A model generated the notes under the pieces. The model saw nothing but the letters and a program-made list of their open reading frames with translations. It was not told the origin of the DNA and searched no databases. A stretch of 64,000 bases of DNA, taken from NCBI RefSeq assembly GCF_000763385.1, contig NZ_JQFA01000002.1:868001-932000 (forward strand), read 5' to 3'. A program made the position numbers and the translations under genes. The first letter of the stretch is position 1; the number at the start of each line of letters is the position of its first letter. Below are positions 27,420 to 35,857 of this stretch, in pieces. The DNA comes from Leptolyngbya sp. KIOST-1 (GTDB lineage: Bacteria > Cyanobacteriota > Cyanobacteriia > Phormidesmidales > Phormidesmidaceae).

Positions 27420-29159
27420 ATGGGGGAATCTAAGTTTCCTGCAATTCGAGACTTGGCCATGATTGGCGATCGCCGCACCGCAGCCCTGGTCACCCACACC
27501 GGGGCGGTGGTCTGGTACTGCCCTGTCCGCTTCGACTATCCGTCGCTGCTGGCCGCTCTGCTCGACCCCGACCGGGGCGGTGACTGGAGCGTCCGGCTGC
27601 CCAACGCGACGGCGGCTGGACGGCGCTACCTGGAGGACAGCGGCATTCTAGAAACCACCCTCGCCACCCCCGCAGGAGAGCTGGTCATCACCGACTGGAT
27701 GCCGATGGGTGCGGACACCCCCCAGGGCCTTTGCCGCCAATTTTCCGCTGCCCCCACCGATATGACCGTTACCCTGGTCCCGGCCCCGGACTACGCCCGG
27801 CGATCGCCCCAGCTTCAGCCCCAGGGCCAGGGCCTTCACATCGACGGGCAGCACTATGTCTATACCTCCCATCCCCTCACCGTCAGCGGAGCCGAAATCC
27901 GCTGCACCATTCCCCAGGGGGAAACTGGCTGGTGCCTATTGCTCAATGCTCCCCTGAGCAATCTCACTGACCTTCATCTCAAGGGCTGGCTTCAGATCAC
28001 TCTGGAGCACTGGCGCGACATCGCCGCCCACGCCACCTACCACGGCCCCTACGAACGGCAGGTGGCCGAGTCGATTCGAGCCCTGCGCCTGCTCACCTTT
28101 GAGGACAACGGCGGCATTGTTGCCGCCCCCACCACCTCGCTGCCCGAGGTGATGGGCGGTCAGCGCAACTACGACTACCGCTACGTCTGGCTGCGCGATG
28201 CGGGCATGATTGTCAGCGCCCTCACCCGAGCGGGCAGCGACGGCACCGACGAGCGCCGCTTCCTCGACTTCATTTGCGGCTACGATCGCGATTCTGACCA
28301 CCAGCCGCTGATGCCGTTTTCGACTCTGGATGGCGAATCGCCCTGTGCTGAAACGCCCCTCGACCTGGTGGGGTATCGCCACAGCGCCCCGGCAATCGTT
28401 GGTAATGTGGCCAAAGACCAGCTCCAGCTCGACGCCTACGGCAACGTGCTGCTGGCCGCTAAACTGATCTACAACCGCTTTGACACCCGCGAGCACTGGT
28501 CGCTGGTGGCCGAAATTGCCGACTTTTTGTGTGACCATTGGCACGAACCCGACCACGGCATCTGGGAAGAGCAGGAAAAACACCAGTACACCTCCAGCAA
28601 AGTGGTGGCGGCCTGCGGCCTGAAATACATTGCCAATATTGCTGAAAACACCGCCCAAGCCCGCCGCTGGCGCGCTGCTGAACAGGGTATCCGAGCGTTT
28701 GTAGCCCAGCACTGCCTCACCGCAGAGGGGGCCTACGCCGTCGCGGCTGGGGAAGAAGACGTTGACGTCACCGCTGCCCTGTTTCCGGTGTGGGGCTACA
28801 CCGGGGCCGACACCCCTGCCATGGTGGCGACCATGGGGGCGCTAGAGCGCGACTACGCCACCGGACACCTCTACCGCCGTCACCTCAAAACCTTTGATTC
28901 GCAGCGGGAAGGGGCCTTTTTGGCCGGCACCCTGTGGGTGGCGCAGTACTGGATCATGCGGCGGGATCTACAGCGAGCCAGGGCGATTATGGATGCTGCG
29001 CTGACCTTTGCCAACGATCTGGGGCTGTTTGCCGAAGAAGCCGATCCAACAACCGGAGCTATGCTGGGCAACTTTCCCCAAACCTTTGTCCATGCCGCCT
29101 TTATTGGGGCCGCGATCGATCTCAAAGCCGCCCTGGAAGACCTGGGCTCTATTGCCTAA
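27420..29159 (+). CDS. Glycoside hydrolase family 15 protein (glucoamylase/trehalase-like)
   Basis: 579-residue hydrolase. N-terminal beta-sandwich (IRDLAMIGDRRTAALVTHTG then WYCPVRFDYPSLLAALLD) precedes an (alpha/alpha)6 barrel from about residue 210 with GGQRNYDYRYVWLRDAGM. The general acid Glu is in GIWEEQEK and the general base Glu in GLFAEEADPTTGAMLGNFPQ; both are intact. Members hydrolyse glycogen-type alpha-glucans or trehalose. No signal peptide is seen, so it is cytoplasmic and probably acts in storage-glucan or osmolyte turnover. Confidence 0.9.
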   Translation: MGESKFPAIRDLAMIGDRRTAALVTHTGAVVWYCPVRFDYPSLLAALLDPDRGGDWSVRLPNATAAGRRYLEDSGILETTLATPAGELVITDWMPMGADTPQGLCRQFSAAPTDMTVTLVPAPDYARRSPQLQPQGQGLHIDGQHYVYTSHPLTVSGAEIRCTIPQGETGWCLLLNAPLSNLTDLHLKGWLQITLEHWRDIAAHATYHGPYERQVAESIRALRLLTFEDNGGIVAAPTTSLPEVMGGQRNYDYRYVWLRDAGMIVSALTRAGSDGTDERRFLDFICGYDRDSDHQPLMPFSTLDGESPCAETPLDLVGYRHSAPAIVGNVAKDQLQLDAYGNVLLAAKLIYNRFDTREHWSLVAEIADFLCDHWHEPDHGIWEEQEKHQYTSSKVVAACGLKYIANIAENTAQARRWRAAEQGIRAFVAQHCLTAEGAYAVAAGEEDVDVTAALFPVWGYTGADTPAMVATMGALERDYATGHLYRRHLKTFDSQREGAFLAGTLWVAQYWIMRRDLQRARAIMDAALTFANDLGLFAEEADPTTGAMLGNFPQTFVHAAFIGAAIDLKAALEDLGSIA

Positions 29160-29290
29160 CAGTAGCCCCAGTCATTCACCCGCCACTGCTCCTCAGCCAA
29201 GCCGTGTCACCTCAGCCTAAACCCACAGAGAGGTGACGTTATGCTTTTTAGTGGGTTAGACCAAGATAGAAAAACAATTAAGGAAACAGT

Positions 29291-29383
29291 ATGCAATTCA
29301 ACCTGACGCTGCTGTGGGTGACGCTTTCCTTTGTGATTGTGGGAGTGGTGATGTTGCTCCTACAGCCCCACATTGTAGGGTGA
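29291..29383 (+). CDS. Possible small single-helix membrane protein
   Basis: 30 codons starting MQFNLTLLWVTLSFVIVGVV and ending QPHIVG, nearly all one hydrophobic helix. AAGGA lies about seven bases before the ATG, a good ribosome binding site. The size and shape resemble small photosynthetic-complex subunits such as PetL or PsbT, but the sequence matches none I know. It follows the GH15 gene by about 130 bases. Treat as a hypothesis. Confidence 0.4.
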   Translation: MQFNLTLLWVTLSFVIVGVVMLLLQPHIVG

Positions 29384-29689
29384 GGGATCGAGCCTAGAAC
29401 CGATGCAACTTAGCCTAAACCAGAGCCATTTGCACCGGGATGCGTAGGCGGGAGGTGGAGTGCCCTTAGGCAACGCTTGGCAGATCCTAAACCGGGGATA
29501 TCTTACAACGATTGCAGTAACCCAACGGCAGTCAGCCTTGTTGGGTTCTGCTAGCGCGCCACCCAACCTAGAACCTAATTGATGACAGACCCCTAACGGA
29601 GAATGTTGGTTCTGGGTGAACAGGCCACTTTAATCGCTTTTTCAGCGAACATTAAGCGTATCCTACGCTACATTTATTTGTCCCTCAGG
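29384..29689. other. Intergenic region with an 8-bp hairpin
   Basis: No gene recognised. AACCCAAC (29519-29526) and GTTGGGTT (29540-29547) form a perfect hairpin with a 13-base loop. The frame that opens at 29603 is upstream sequence of the EF-hand gene rather than coding. Confidence 0.45.
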
Positions 29690-29757
29690 GGGGCGGCGCA
29701 CTATAGAAACCGTAAACCCGAAAGACGCAAAGCTAATCACTTTGCCAAGGAGAACCC
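29690..29757 (+). promoter_or_regulatory. Leader of EF-hand gene with GEMM-like core and hairpin next to the ribosome binding site
   Basis: GAAAGACGCAAAGCTA (29720-29735) resembles the GAAA tetraloop plus ACGCAAAGC core of cyclic-di-GMP-I (GEMM) riboswitches. The same bases can form GCAAAG-CTAATCA-CTTTGC (29727-29745), whose 3' arm ends one base before the Shine-Dalgarno AAGGAG (29747-29752). A complete GEMM second stem is not visible before the start codon, so the element is at best partial or divergent. Confidence 0.3.
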
Positions 29758-29758
29758 T

Positions 29759-29950
29759 ATGAAACGCTATCTGCTTTCTGGTGCAACGCTGGTGCTGTCA
29801 ACTCTGATGCTGGCTTCGGCAGCGCTGGCTGGGGCATCCCCAGGAATGGGACAAACCCATCTTAATGACGTCGCCGCCGACTTAAACGGTGATGGAATAG
29901 TCACGCTGACGGAACTCATGATTTACAACCGTAACCAGCGTCAGTCCTGA
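29759..29950 (+). CDS. Small secreted EF-hand protein
   Basis: 63-residue protein. An N-terminal signal peptide (KRYLLSGATLVLSTLMLASA, cleavage after ALA) is followed by one canonical calcium-binding EF-hand loop, DLNGDGIVTLTE, with acidic or Asn ligands at positions 1, 3, 5 and Glu at 12. The ATG at 29759 is set by AAGGAG at 29747-29752; the frame upstream to 29603 lacks such a site. A strong terminator follows 26 bases after the stop, so it is a monocistronic unit. Role unknown; such peptides may act in the periplasm or cell surface. Confidence 0.75.
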   Translation: MKRYLLSGATLVLSTLMLASAALAGASPGMGQTHLNDVAADLNGDGIVTLTELMIYNRNQRQS

Positions 29951-29976
29951 TCACCACCTATTGTTAAGATCTCTGG

Positions 29977-30024
29977 CAACCGGTGTGACCCATGGATTCA
30001 GTCGTGGGTCGCACCGGTTGTTTT
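29977..30024 (+). terminator. Strong Rho-independent terminator of the EF-hand gene
   Basis: A 16-bp stem pairs CAACCGGTGTGACCCA (29977-29992) with TGGGTCGCACCGGTTG (30005-30020), with only one U-G wobble and a 12-base loop, followed by TTTT. Confidence 0.85.
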
Positions 30025-30149
30025 GGTGATGTAATACACGTCGAGGTTATAAAGTTCAGCGATCGGCGTAAAGCACCACCTCGACGGTTGAAATGCCGCC
30101 CATGCCGGAGCAGCCGCGGTCAGGCCCTAAGGAACACTGAAGCGCAGAC

Positions 30150-30486
30150 CTGAATCTGCGTGACAGTGAGCAGCGGTTGCGCAAAATTTTTGAGTATTCT
30201 AACGACGCCATCTTTGGAATTGACCCGCTGGGCGATCGCATTCTCGAAGCCAACCCCAAGGCCAATCAACTACCGTCATTCACAACGACGGCGACCCGTG
30301 CTGGCCAGGCTGGGGCAGCCTTTCTTCACCACTAAGCCGGGGGGCAATGGTCTGGGGGTGGCGATCGGCAAGCGGATTGTGGTCGCCCATGGGGGAGAGT
30401 TTGCCCTTGAGCCCACCGCTGAGGCCAGTACCACCGCGCGGGTTGTATTGCCTTTGCGGGGCAGCGAGCAACGGGGGGCTGAATAA
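30150..30486 (+). pseudogene. Remnant of a PAS-histidine kinase, internally deleted and frameshifted
   Basis: Bases from 30150 encode LRDSEQRLRKIFEYSNDAIF then GIDPLGDRILEANPKANQ, the start of a PAS sensor domain. A second frame encodes GQPFFTTKPGGNGLGVAIGK then RIVVAHGGEFALEP, the G1/G2 ATP-binding region and end of a histidine-kinase catalytic domain. Between them the rest of PAS, the H-box and N-box are missing and the frame changes near 30270-30300. No functional kinase can result. Confidence 0.75.
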
Positions 30487-30584
30487 CCGCTGCTGCTAGC
30501 TCATCTTGGTTAATGGAGCCCCCCAATGGGCAATTTCGGGGTCGGTTTAGGTGATCCAGGGGATCATTAGAAAGAGCCTCAGTA

Positions 30585-30629
30585 CTAGGGGCTGTCATCA
30601 ATTAGCTGCCAATTGATGGCAAGCCCTAG
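30585..30629. repeat. Imperfect palindrome resembling joined IS ends
   Basis: CTAGGGGCTGTCATCAATT and AATTGATGGCAAGCCCTAG flank AGCTGCC. The left arm shares GGGCT-TCATCAATTAGCTGC with 54205-54226, the end of another IS remnant. It may be a minimal mobile-element scar, and it overlaps the stop codon of the DUF177 gene. Confidence 0.55.
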
Positions 30630-31135
30630 GCCTCCGGTGGCTGAAGCTGCTGCTGGAGCTGGGCCAAAGCCGCCCAGCGGCGGTCAACCGGGTTGGCCGC
30701 CGCCGTGGCGCTGAGGTCAATGCCTTCGCAGTCTTCGTCGCAGATCTGCGGCTGGGGCAGGGCCAGGCAAATTTGTTCGTAAATCCAAGTTTCGGGGACA
30801 AAGTGCCCGTTAGGGGGAAGGGTTTCCACCAGATCGTCTACGCTCACCTCCCGCTCCAGGGGTAGGGTGGCGGGGTCGGGGTCGGCTTCCAGCCAGATCA
30901 GCTCCTTGGGGGCGATCGCCACCCGGTGGTTGTAGGCCTGCAGACAGCGATCGCAGGTCAGGGTGACAATCGTATCGGCCCTGGCCTTTACCTCCAGGTA
31001 GGTGCCCTGGTGGACAATCGTCAGCTCACCCCGCACCGGGGTCAGGGTTTCCAGATCGCCCAGGTGGGTGTCTAGCTCAACGGTGAGGGTTTTCTCAGGC
31101 CGCTGCAACAGGTGAGGGATATATACTCGCTCCAT
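30626..31135 (-). CDS. YceD/DUF177 domain-containing protein
   Basis: 169-residue protein of the YceD/DUF177 family. The conserved core is TIVTLTCDRCLQAYNHRV with a CxxC pair, and PQPQICDEDCEGID near the C-terminus completes a four-Cys pattern. In many bacteria yceD precedes rpmF and has been linked to 23S rRNA accumulation; here it is the last gene of the rpmH-yidC operon. Its stop overlaps a palindrome. Confidence 0.83.
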   Translation of the reverse strand: MERVYIPHLLQRPEKTLTVELDTHLGDLETLTPVRGELTIVHQGTYLEVKARADTIVTLTCDRCLQAYNHRVAIAPKELIWLEADPDPATLPLEREVSVDDLVETLPPNGHFVPETWIYEQICLALPQPQICDEDCEGIDLSATAAANPVDRRWAALAQLQQQLQPPEA

Positions 31136-31199
31136 TGTTCATACCTCCCGGTTCGTAGCTGCCACGACTCACGCTGTCCCAGAGATGGCAGGCAGTGAT

Positions 31200-31700
31200 C
31201 TACTCGGCCGCCTCACCCGCCAGACAAACGACCAGACGGCGATCGGGCTCGCGTCCCCGGCTAAAGGTGGCTAACCCCTCGTGGGCCGCCAGGAAGTGGT
31301 GCATCTGCCGCCGCTCAGCGGAGGAGAGTCCCTGCATTTCGTACTCTTCACCGCTGGCCAGCACCCGCTCGGCGGCCTCGGCCGCCATCGTCTTGAGTTC
31401 CTCCAGGCGCTTAGCTCGATAGCCGGCCAGTTCAATAGTGTAGGCTTGCTGCTCGTCCTGGCCTTTGCCCAGGTTCAAGGTAGTATTGGCCAGGTATTGA
31501 ATCGAGTCGAGAACCGAGCCGCCCTCGCCAATCAGCGCCTGCACCTGCTCTGGCGACAGGGGTTCTGCCGCAATGGTGAGCCAACAGCTTTCTCCCGACT
31601 CGTCTTCGACCAGGTGGGCGCTGACCGTGGAGGTCAGCCCTTGCATGGTTAGCAGACTGGTCAACCAGTTCACTCCGGCGGTGGCGGCATCGGTAACCAT
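31200..31700 (-). CDS. khpB: KH/R3H RNA-binding protein (Jag/KhpB)
   Basis: 166-residue RNA-binding protein lying three bases after yidC. The KH domain includes QALIGEGGSVLDSIQYLANT (GxxG loop IGEGG), and the C-terminal R3H domain includes RRQMHHFLAAHEGLATFSRG with the RxxxH pattern and following EPDRRLVV. The N-terminal Jag_N domain seen in Firmicutes is not obvious. Its place after yidC is conserved in many phyla; KhpB works with KhpA on mRNAs for cell-envelope genes in other bacteria. Confidence 0.88.
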   Translation of the reverse strand: MVTDAATAGVNWLTSLLTMQGLTSTVSAHLVEDESGESCWLTIAAEPLSPEQVQALIGEGGSVLDSIQYLANTTLNLGKGQDEQQAYTIELAGYRAKRLEELKTMAAEAAERVLASGEEYEMQGLSSAERRQMHHFLAAHEGLATFSRGREPDRRLVVCLAGEAAE

Positions 31701-31703
31701 AGG

Positions 31704-32849
31704 CTAGGCCTTCTTTTTCTTGGTGCGCCCTGGTTCAAAGGGCAGGGTCTTGCGGTCGTCCTCGGCCTTGGTTTCGGCATCGACGATCTTTTGCAGGTTT
31801 TCCGGCAGTGGCTCCCGCGACAGAATGAAGGTTTGAATGGTCTGGAAGATGTTGGCAATCAGCATGTACATCAGCACCCCGGCTGGCAGCGGGAAGAACA
31901 GGAACATGCCGGAGAAAATGATCGGGGTGAACTTGTTCACCGCCGCCTGCTGGGGGTTGTCGCTGGAGGTGGACCCCTGTCCGGAGAGCACCTGGTTGAG
32001 GTAGAGGCTAGCCCCAAAGCCCAGGATCATGATCAAGATGTCCCAGTGGATGGCGCCGTCTTCGCCGGTCACCCCAATCCGGCCCAGGGCTTTAATAAAC
32101 AGGAACCCTTTGTTGGCGGCCAGACCGGGGGCCTGCACCCGCACCGTAGCTTCGCCAGGAGCAAGGGCCGTAATGTGGCCCGCCTCATCGACGGTAATTA
32201 CATCGCTGCCCTTGGTGACTTCCCATCGGGGCTGGAAGCTGTCAATGTCGTCGTTGTACTGGGTGACCAGGGATTGAATGGTTTCCCCATCAGCGGTCTG
32301 GAGGCGCACGTCGGTTTTTTCACCAACCACCAGTTTGTTGCCGCCGGGCACCACCGCCGAAATGGGGAAGTGCGACCCGTCGGACACGTAGATCGCCTTG
32401 GGCGGGGTGCTAAACACCTGGGGCTGAATCTGTTCAATTTTTTCCTGAGGGAAAACCTGGACGTTGACGTCGTAGTTGATGTCGGCGAAGGGCGACCCCC
32501 GCAGAGTGGCAAACAGGGCAAAGAGAATCGGCATTTGCAGCAGCACCGGGAAGCAGCCGGCCAGCGGATTGCCAAACTCTTTGTAGACTCCGCTCATCTC
32601 CTCCTGGAGTTTGGTGGGGTTGTCTTTGTAGCGTTCCTGAATCTCTTTAACCCGCTTTTGCATCAGGGGTTGGGCCACCTTCATCCGCCGCATGTTGCGA
32701 ATAGACCCGGCGTTGAGCGGGTACAGCGCAAAGCGAATCACCAGGGTGAGGGCCACAATGGCCAACCCATAGCTGGGCACGATTCCGTAGAAAAAATCTA
32801 GGATCGGCAGCATGATGTTGTTGGTCAGAAATCCAATTCCAAAATCCAT
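31704..32849 (-). CDS. yidC: Membrane protein insertase YidC/Oxa1
   Basis: 381-residue insertase that helps place proteins in plasma and thylakoid membranes. [20 protein letters not shown], then [20 protein letters not shown] and [20 protein letters not shown], are conserved Oxa1-superfamily blocks; a periplasmic insert of about 150 residues follows the second helix, and [20 protein letters not shown] forms a late helix. The C-terminus is basic and ends RTKKKKA, suiting ribosome contact. The ATG at 32849 is preferred over a GTG two codons upstream. Confidence 0.94.
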   Translation of the reverse strand: MDFGIGFLTNNIMLPILDFFYGIVPSYGLAIVALTLVIRFALYPLNAGSIRNMRRMKVAQPLMQKRVKEIQERYKDNPTKLQEEMSGVYKEFGNPLAGCFPVLLQMPILFALFATLRGSPFADINYDVNVQVFPQEKIEQIQPQVFSTPPKAIYVSDGSHFPISAVVPGGNKLVVGEKTDVRLQTADGETIQSLVTQYNDDIDSFQPRWEVTKGSDVITVDEAGHITALAPGEATVRVQAPGLAANKGFLFIKALGRIGVTGEDGAIHWDILIMILGFGASLYLNQVLSGQGSTSSDNPQQAAVNKFTPIIFSGMFLFFPLPAGVLMYMLIANIFQTIQTFILSREPLPENLQKIVDAETKAEDDRKTLPFEPGRTKKKKA

Positions 32850-32956
32850 GGGCACCTGAACCCTGCTACAGGGATACGACGTTAACTGCTCAGTTACCTA
32901 ATCTACCCCATAGTCGGGGAGGCAAGCCGCCCGTTTGATGGCGGATTGCCGTAGAT

Positions 32957-33352
32957 TTAAACTTCACCGGCGGCACCGCTGACGGCCTTGGCCGAGGGTG
33001 AGATGCGCTCATTTATATAGTCGTAGATCTCGCGGAAACGAGGCATAGAGCGCAGTTCCAGACGGCTGCCGTCCTTGAGGGTGACCACCATATCGCCCCA
33101 GAGGCCAATGCCCCGCGGCACCGTAACGATTTTACTAATTTCGTTGTAGATGAGGTCGGTGCGATCGCGCCCCATCCAGCCGCCAGTGACAGAAATGCGG
33201 CGGTTGGTGATGCGGTAGCGCAGCCACAGGGCACGGGTAATGGCCCCAACCGTGAGGGGAAGACAAATGATGGTGAACCCCAGCAGCAGGTTGACAATTA
33301 AATCGCCAATGTGGGGGCCGCCCTCGTAGTACACATCCTCACGAATGCCCAT
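32957..33352 (-). CDS. PH domain-containing membrane protein (bPH2/DUF304)
   Basis: 131-residue protein. An N-terminal hydrophobic segment (IGDLIVNLLLGFTIICLPLT) precedes a bacterial PH-like domain with YRITNRRISVTGGWMGRDRT and VTLKDGSRLELRSMPRFREI. It sits between rnpA and yidC, overlapping rnpA by 14 bases, the usual place in cyanobacterial operons. Exact role unknown, presumably linked to membrane-protein insertion. Confidence 0.85.
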   Translation of the reverse strand: MGIREDVYYEGGPHIGDLIVNLLLGFTIICLPLTVGAITRALWLRYRITNRRISVTGGWMGRDRTDLIYNEISKIVTVPRGIGLWGDMVVTLKDGSRLELRSMPRFREIYDYINERISPSAKAVSGAAGEV

Positions 33353-33716
33353 GGATAACCTCTAGCTTGGTGAACAACTGCTCTAATTCTCGCAAAAATT
33401 CGACATATTCGCACTGTACCGCCTCGGGCCTGAGGTTGATCACAATCCAAAGGTTGGGGTCCAGCTGGGGCAGCAGGAGCCTGACGGCGGCGCGTACTCG
33501 GCGCTTGAGGCGGTTGCGCACCACGGCGCGTTTGTGCACTTTTTGACTGACCACAATGCCGATGCAGGGGCCAGCGGCCTTACCGGGATGGTCCTCTGGG
33601 CGGCGGGAGAAGGCCCAGACCCGCACAATCAGGTGGGCAGACACCGCTTTTCTACCCTGGCGGTAGACCTGGGAAAAATCCCGCGATCGCCGCAGTCGAT
33701 TCGGTTTGGACAGCAC
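33339..33716 (-). CDS. rnpA: Ribonuclease P protein component
   Basis: 125-residue basic protein that assists RNase P RNA in 5' tRNA maturation. Starts LSKPNRLRRSRDFSQVYRQG and holds the signature KRAVVRNRLKRRVRAAVRLL (RNR motif). It follows rpmH and overlaps the PH-domain gene. Confidence 0.95.
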   Translation of the reverse strand: MLSKPNRLRRSRDFSQVYRQGRKAVSAHLIVRVWAFSRRPEDHPGKAAGPCIGIVVSQKVHKRAVVRNRLKRRVRAAVRLLLPQLDPNLWIVINLRPEAVQCEYVEFLRELEQLFTKLEVIHGHS

Positions 33717-33816
33717 CGTCTTTCCCCATCTACAGCAGCAGCCCTGGAGCTTAAATAGCCCCAGGGCCAGAAATGCTTACATCCACGGCCTAGTCTAGGT
33801 TTACCCTGAAGCAAAC

Positions 33817-33954
33817 TTAGACAGCAAGTTTAGCCCGTCCCTTACGGCGACGAGCCTTGATTACATTTTGACCGGTGTGGGAGCGCATACGAGCGCGGAA
33901 CCCGGAAGTTCGCTTCTGCTTGCGGTTGGTGCCCTCTAGGGTGCGCTTACTCAT
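33817..33954 (-). CDS. rpmH: 50S ribosomal protein L34
   Basis: 45-residue basic protein, [20 protein letters not shown] onward, with the L34 core [20 protein letters not shown] and end GRAKLAV. First gene of the rpmH-rnpA-PH-yidC-khpB-DUF177 operon, about 100 bases before rnpA. Confidence 0.97.
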   Translation of the reverse strand: MSKRTLEGTNRKQKRTSGFRARMRSHTGQNVIKARRRKGRAKLAV

Positions 33955-34011
33955 GACGTTGCCTGTTGCTGATAAAAAGTCACAGTCTTCTATAGTAGCA
34001 CCAGCTGGCGG

Positions 34012-34587
34012 TTAAAAACGCCGATTGGTTTCAGATGCAATTTCCATCGGCCAGGTGCCCATGTATTGGTTGATTACATCGCCCTGGAACATCACCCGCA
34101 GGTTGAAGTAGTGATAGCCAAAGCGGCGGGGGTTCCGCACGTTAGACATCACCACCACCAGGCCAGTGTTGGCTGGAATGGGCTCTTCAGGAATGAGTTC
34201 GATCCGGTTTTCATCTTCGATCAGGTCTACGACCTTAAGGGGAATGACATCCCGACCCCGCCAGTCGCCGGTTCGCAGCTCAATGGCATTGGGGTCAATG
34301 CGACCGCCAATTTCGTTAAATGCTTCGGGATAGTCAATTTCGAGAGAGATGACTTCACGGGGGAGCTTGGTGCGCTGAATGTTGAGGTAGAAGCGGGTGT
34401 TGGTGCTGTGGGGGGTGTTGAAGTCGATGAAGTAGGGCAGCCGATATTCGGCATCGACTCCGCCAAAGATGGTCAGCCCGCTCTGGGCCTGGGTCGGCTG
34501 AGGCATCGCCGTGCTGATACCAACGGCAGCGGCCACAGCGGCTAGCCCCAGGGCTAAGTATTTGAGGGATTGTTTGAGGGATGTCAT
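34012..34587 (-). CDS. DUF2808 domain-containing secreted protein
   Basis: 191-residue protein of a cyanobacterial family. The ATG at 34587 is set by GGAGGT five bases upstream and gives a signal peptide (KYLALGLAAVAAAVGISTAM, cleavage after TQA). The mature part contains FYLNIQRTKLPREVISLEID, RGRDVIPLKVVDLIEDENRI and MSNVRNPRRFGYHYFNLRVM, the DUF2808 pattern. Longer frames to 34737 lack support. Periplasmic or lumenal; function unknown. Confidence 0.85.
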   Translation of the reverse strand: MTSLKQSLKYLALGLAAVAAAVGISTAMPQPTQAQSGLTIFGGVDAEYRLPYFIDFNTPHSTNTRFYLNIQRTKLPREVISLEIDYPEAFNEIGGRIDPNAIELRTGDWRGRDVIPLKVVDLIEDENRIELIPEEPIPANTGLVVVMSNVRNPRRFGYHYFNLRVMFQGDVINQYMGTWPMEIASETNRRF

Positions 34588-34806
34588 GGTGTACCTCCAA
34601 GGAAAACTGTCTGGCCGGGTAGCGCGAGGCAACCATCGCAGGCCACCCACCAGAATAGGCTGCTTCTCGCCGTGGGGTAAGACTACCTGTGCCAGTGCGG
34701 CAACCGGGATCTCAGGGCAAGCGCCTGGAACAGGCAAAGGAATGCCCTAGATTTGCCGTAGATGATCCTATCACTTTGCTTACCCGGTCCTGGGAGGGTG
34801 GGTGGG

Positions 34807-34840
34807 TTAGGCGGGTGGGAGGGTTAGGCGGGTGGGAGGG
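34807..34840. repeat. 17-bp G-rich tandem repeat
   Basis: TTAGGCGGGTGGGAGGG occurs twice in tandem, inside a longer G-rich tract (34795-34858) with several GGGTGGG runs. It is just downstream of the binding-protein gene. Confidence 0.75.
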
Positions 34841-34858
34841 TGGATGGGTGGGGAGTGG

Positions 34859-35701
34859 CTAGAAGAGGGTTGCTAGTTGGTTGCAGGTGCGCTCGATGCT
34901 GGCGATGCTGCCGGGGTTGACCAGGCCAAAGTAGTCGAAGCTGTGGACCTGATTTTGCTGGGTGGCTTTGATCTGGTCCCAGAAGGGTTCGCCTTTGAGT
35001 TGATGTAGCAGATTTTCGCCGGCGTCGACCACCAGCAGGACGTCGGGGTTGGCAGCCAGCACCTTTTCCTCGGGCAGGGTGATGTAGCCCGCGAAGGGGC
35101 TGTCGCCCTGGAGGTCGGCGGCGACATTCTCAATATTGAACTGGGTGAGGAAGTCTCCGGCCCAGCTGGTTTGGTTGGGGGTGAGCAGGGGCTGGCGGCT
35201 GACCAGCACCAGGGTGGTGGGGCTGGCGTCGGGGGCCTGGGCCAGGCAGGCGTCGTAGCGGGCCAGCAGGGGTTGGGGGTCGGTCTCCAGGGTGTCGGCC
35301 AGGGATGCGGTCAGTTCCCGCAGGTCGGCCCAGCTGTTCACTTCGGTGGTGAGGGTGGGGGTGCCGAGGTCGGCCAGGCGCTGGAGGGTGCGATCGTGGA
35401 ACCCCGCCGCACCGATTACCAGGGTGGGTTCTAGGGCGACGATCTGCTCCAGGTCGGACTCGGTGCGGCCTTCGCTGACGGTGGGTAGATCGGCAAAGCG
35501 ATCGTCGTCCCGCAGTAGGGCGTTGCCAGGAATACCTACCAGGGCATCGGCATCCAGGGTTTGCACCAGGTCAGCAGTGAGAGAGGTGAGGGCGACGATG
35601 CGGGTTTCGGTGGTCTCGGTTGCACCGGGTGCTGAGGGAGAGTCCTGGCCGCTACAGGCGGTGAGGGAGAGGAGGATGATAGGGAGGAGGGGGAGTTTCA
35701 T
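34859..35701 (-). CDS. ABC transporter substrate-binding lipoprotein (iron-chelate/heme/B12 type)
   Basis: 280-residue periplasmic binding protein of the BtuF/FhuD/HmuT class. The lipobox LLSLTACSG puts the lipidated Cys at about residue 16. The fold is two lobes joined by a long helix; RIVALTSLTADLVQTLDADA and LPTVSEGRTESDLEQIVALE are typical N-lobe motifs, and FDYFGLVNPGSIASIERTCN the C-terminal helix. It belongs functionally with the receptor, permease and ATPase at 37.7-42.5 kb, from which the brnTA locus and an IS4 element now separate it. Ligand not determined. Confidence 0.83.
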   Translation of the reverse strand: MKLPLLPIILLSLTACSGQDSPSAPGATETTETRIVALTSLTADLVQTLDADALVGIPGNALLRDDDRFADLPTVSEGRTESDLEQIVALEPTLVIGAAGFHDRTLQRLADLGTPTLTTEVNSWADLRELTASLADTLETDPQPLLARYDACLAQAPDASPTTLVLVSRQPLLTPNQTSWAGDFLTQFNIENVAADLQGDSPFAGYITLPEEKVLAANPDVLLVVDAGENLLHQLKGEPFWDQIKATQQNQVHSFDYFGLVNPGSIASIERTCNQLATLF

Positions 35702-35857
35702 GGGTGGATGGGTGGGGGGTGGATGGGTGAGGGATAAATTGTTGTTAGGGTCGGTTTTTGGAGGTTGGCTGGCGGACTGACAATTACGTTGTAGTTATAC
35801 TGTCGGTATGGGTGAGCTAGACTTTGAGTGGAATGAGCGCAAGGCAGAGGCCAACGT

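Noticed and set aside
31791-32801. 336-codon plus-strand ORF
   Set aside because: Antisense to yidC; His/Gly-rich shadow with no family features.
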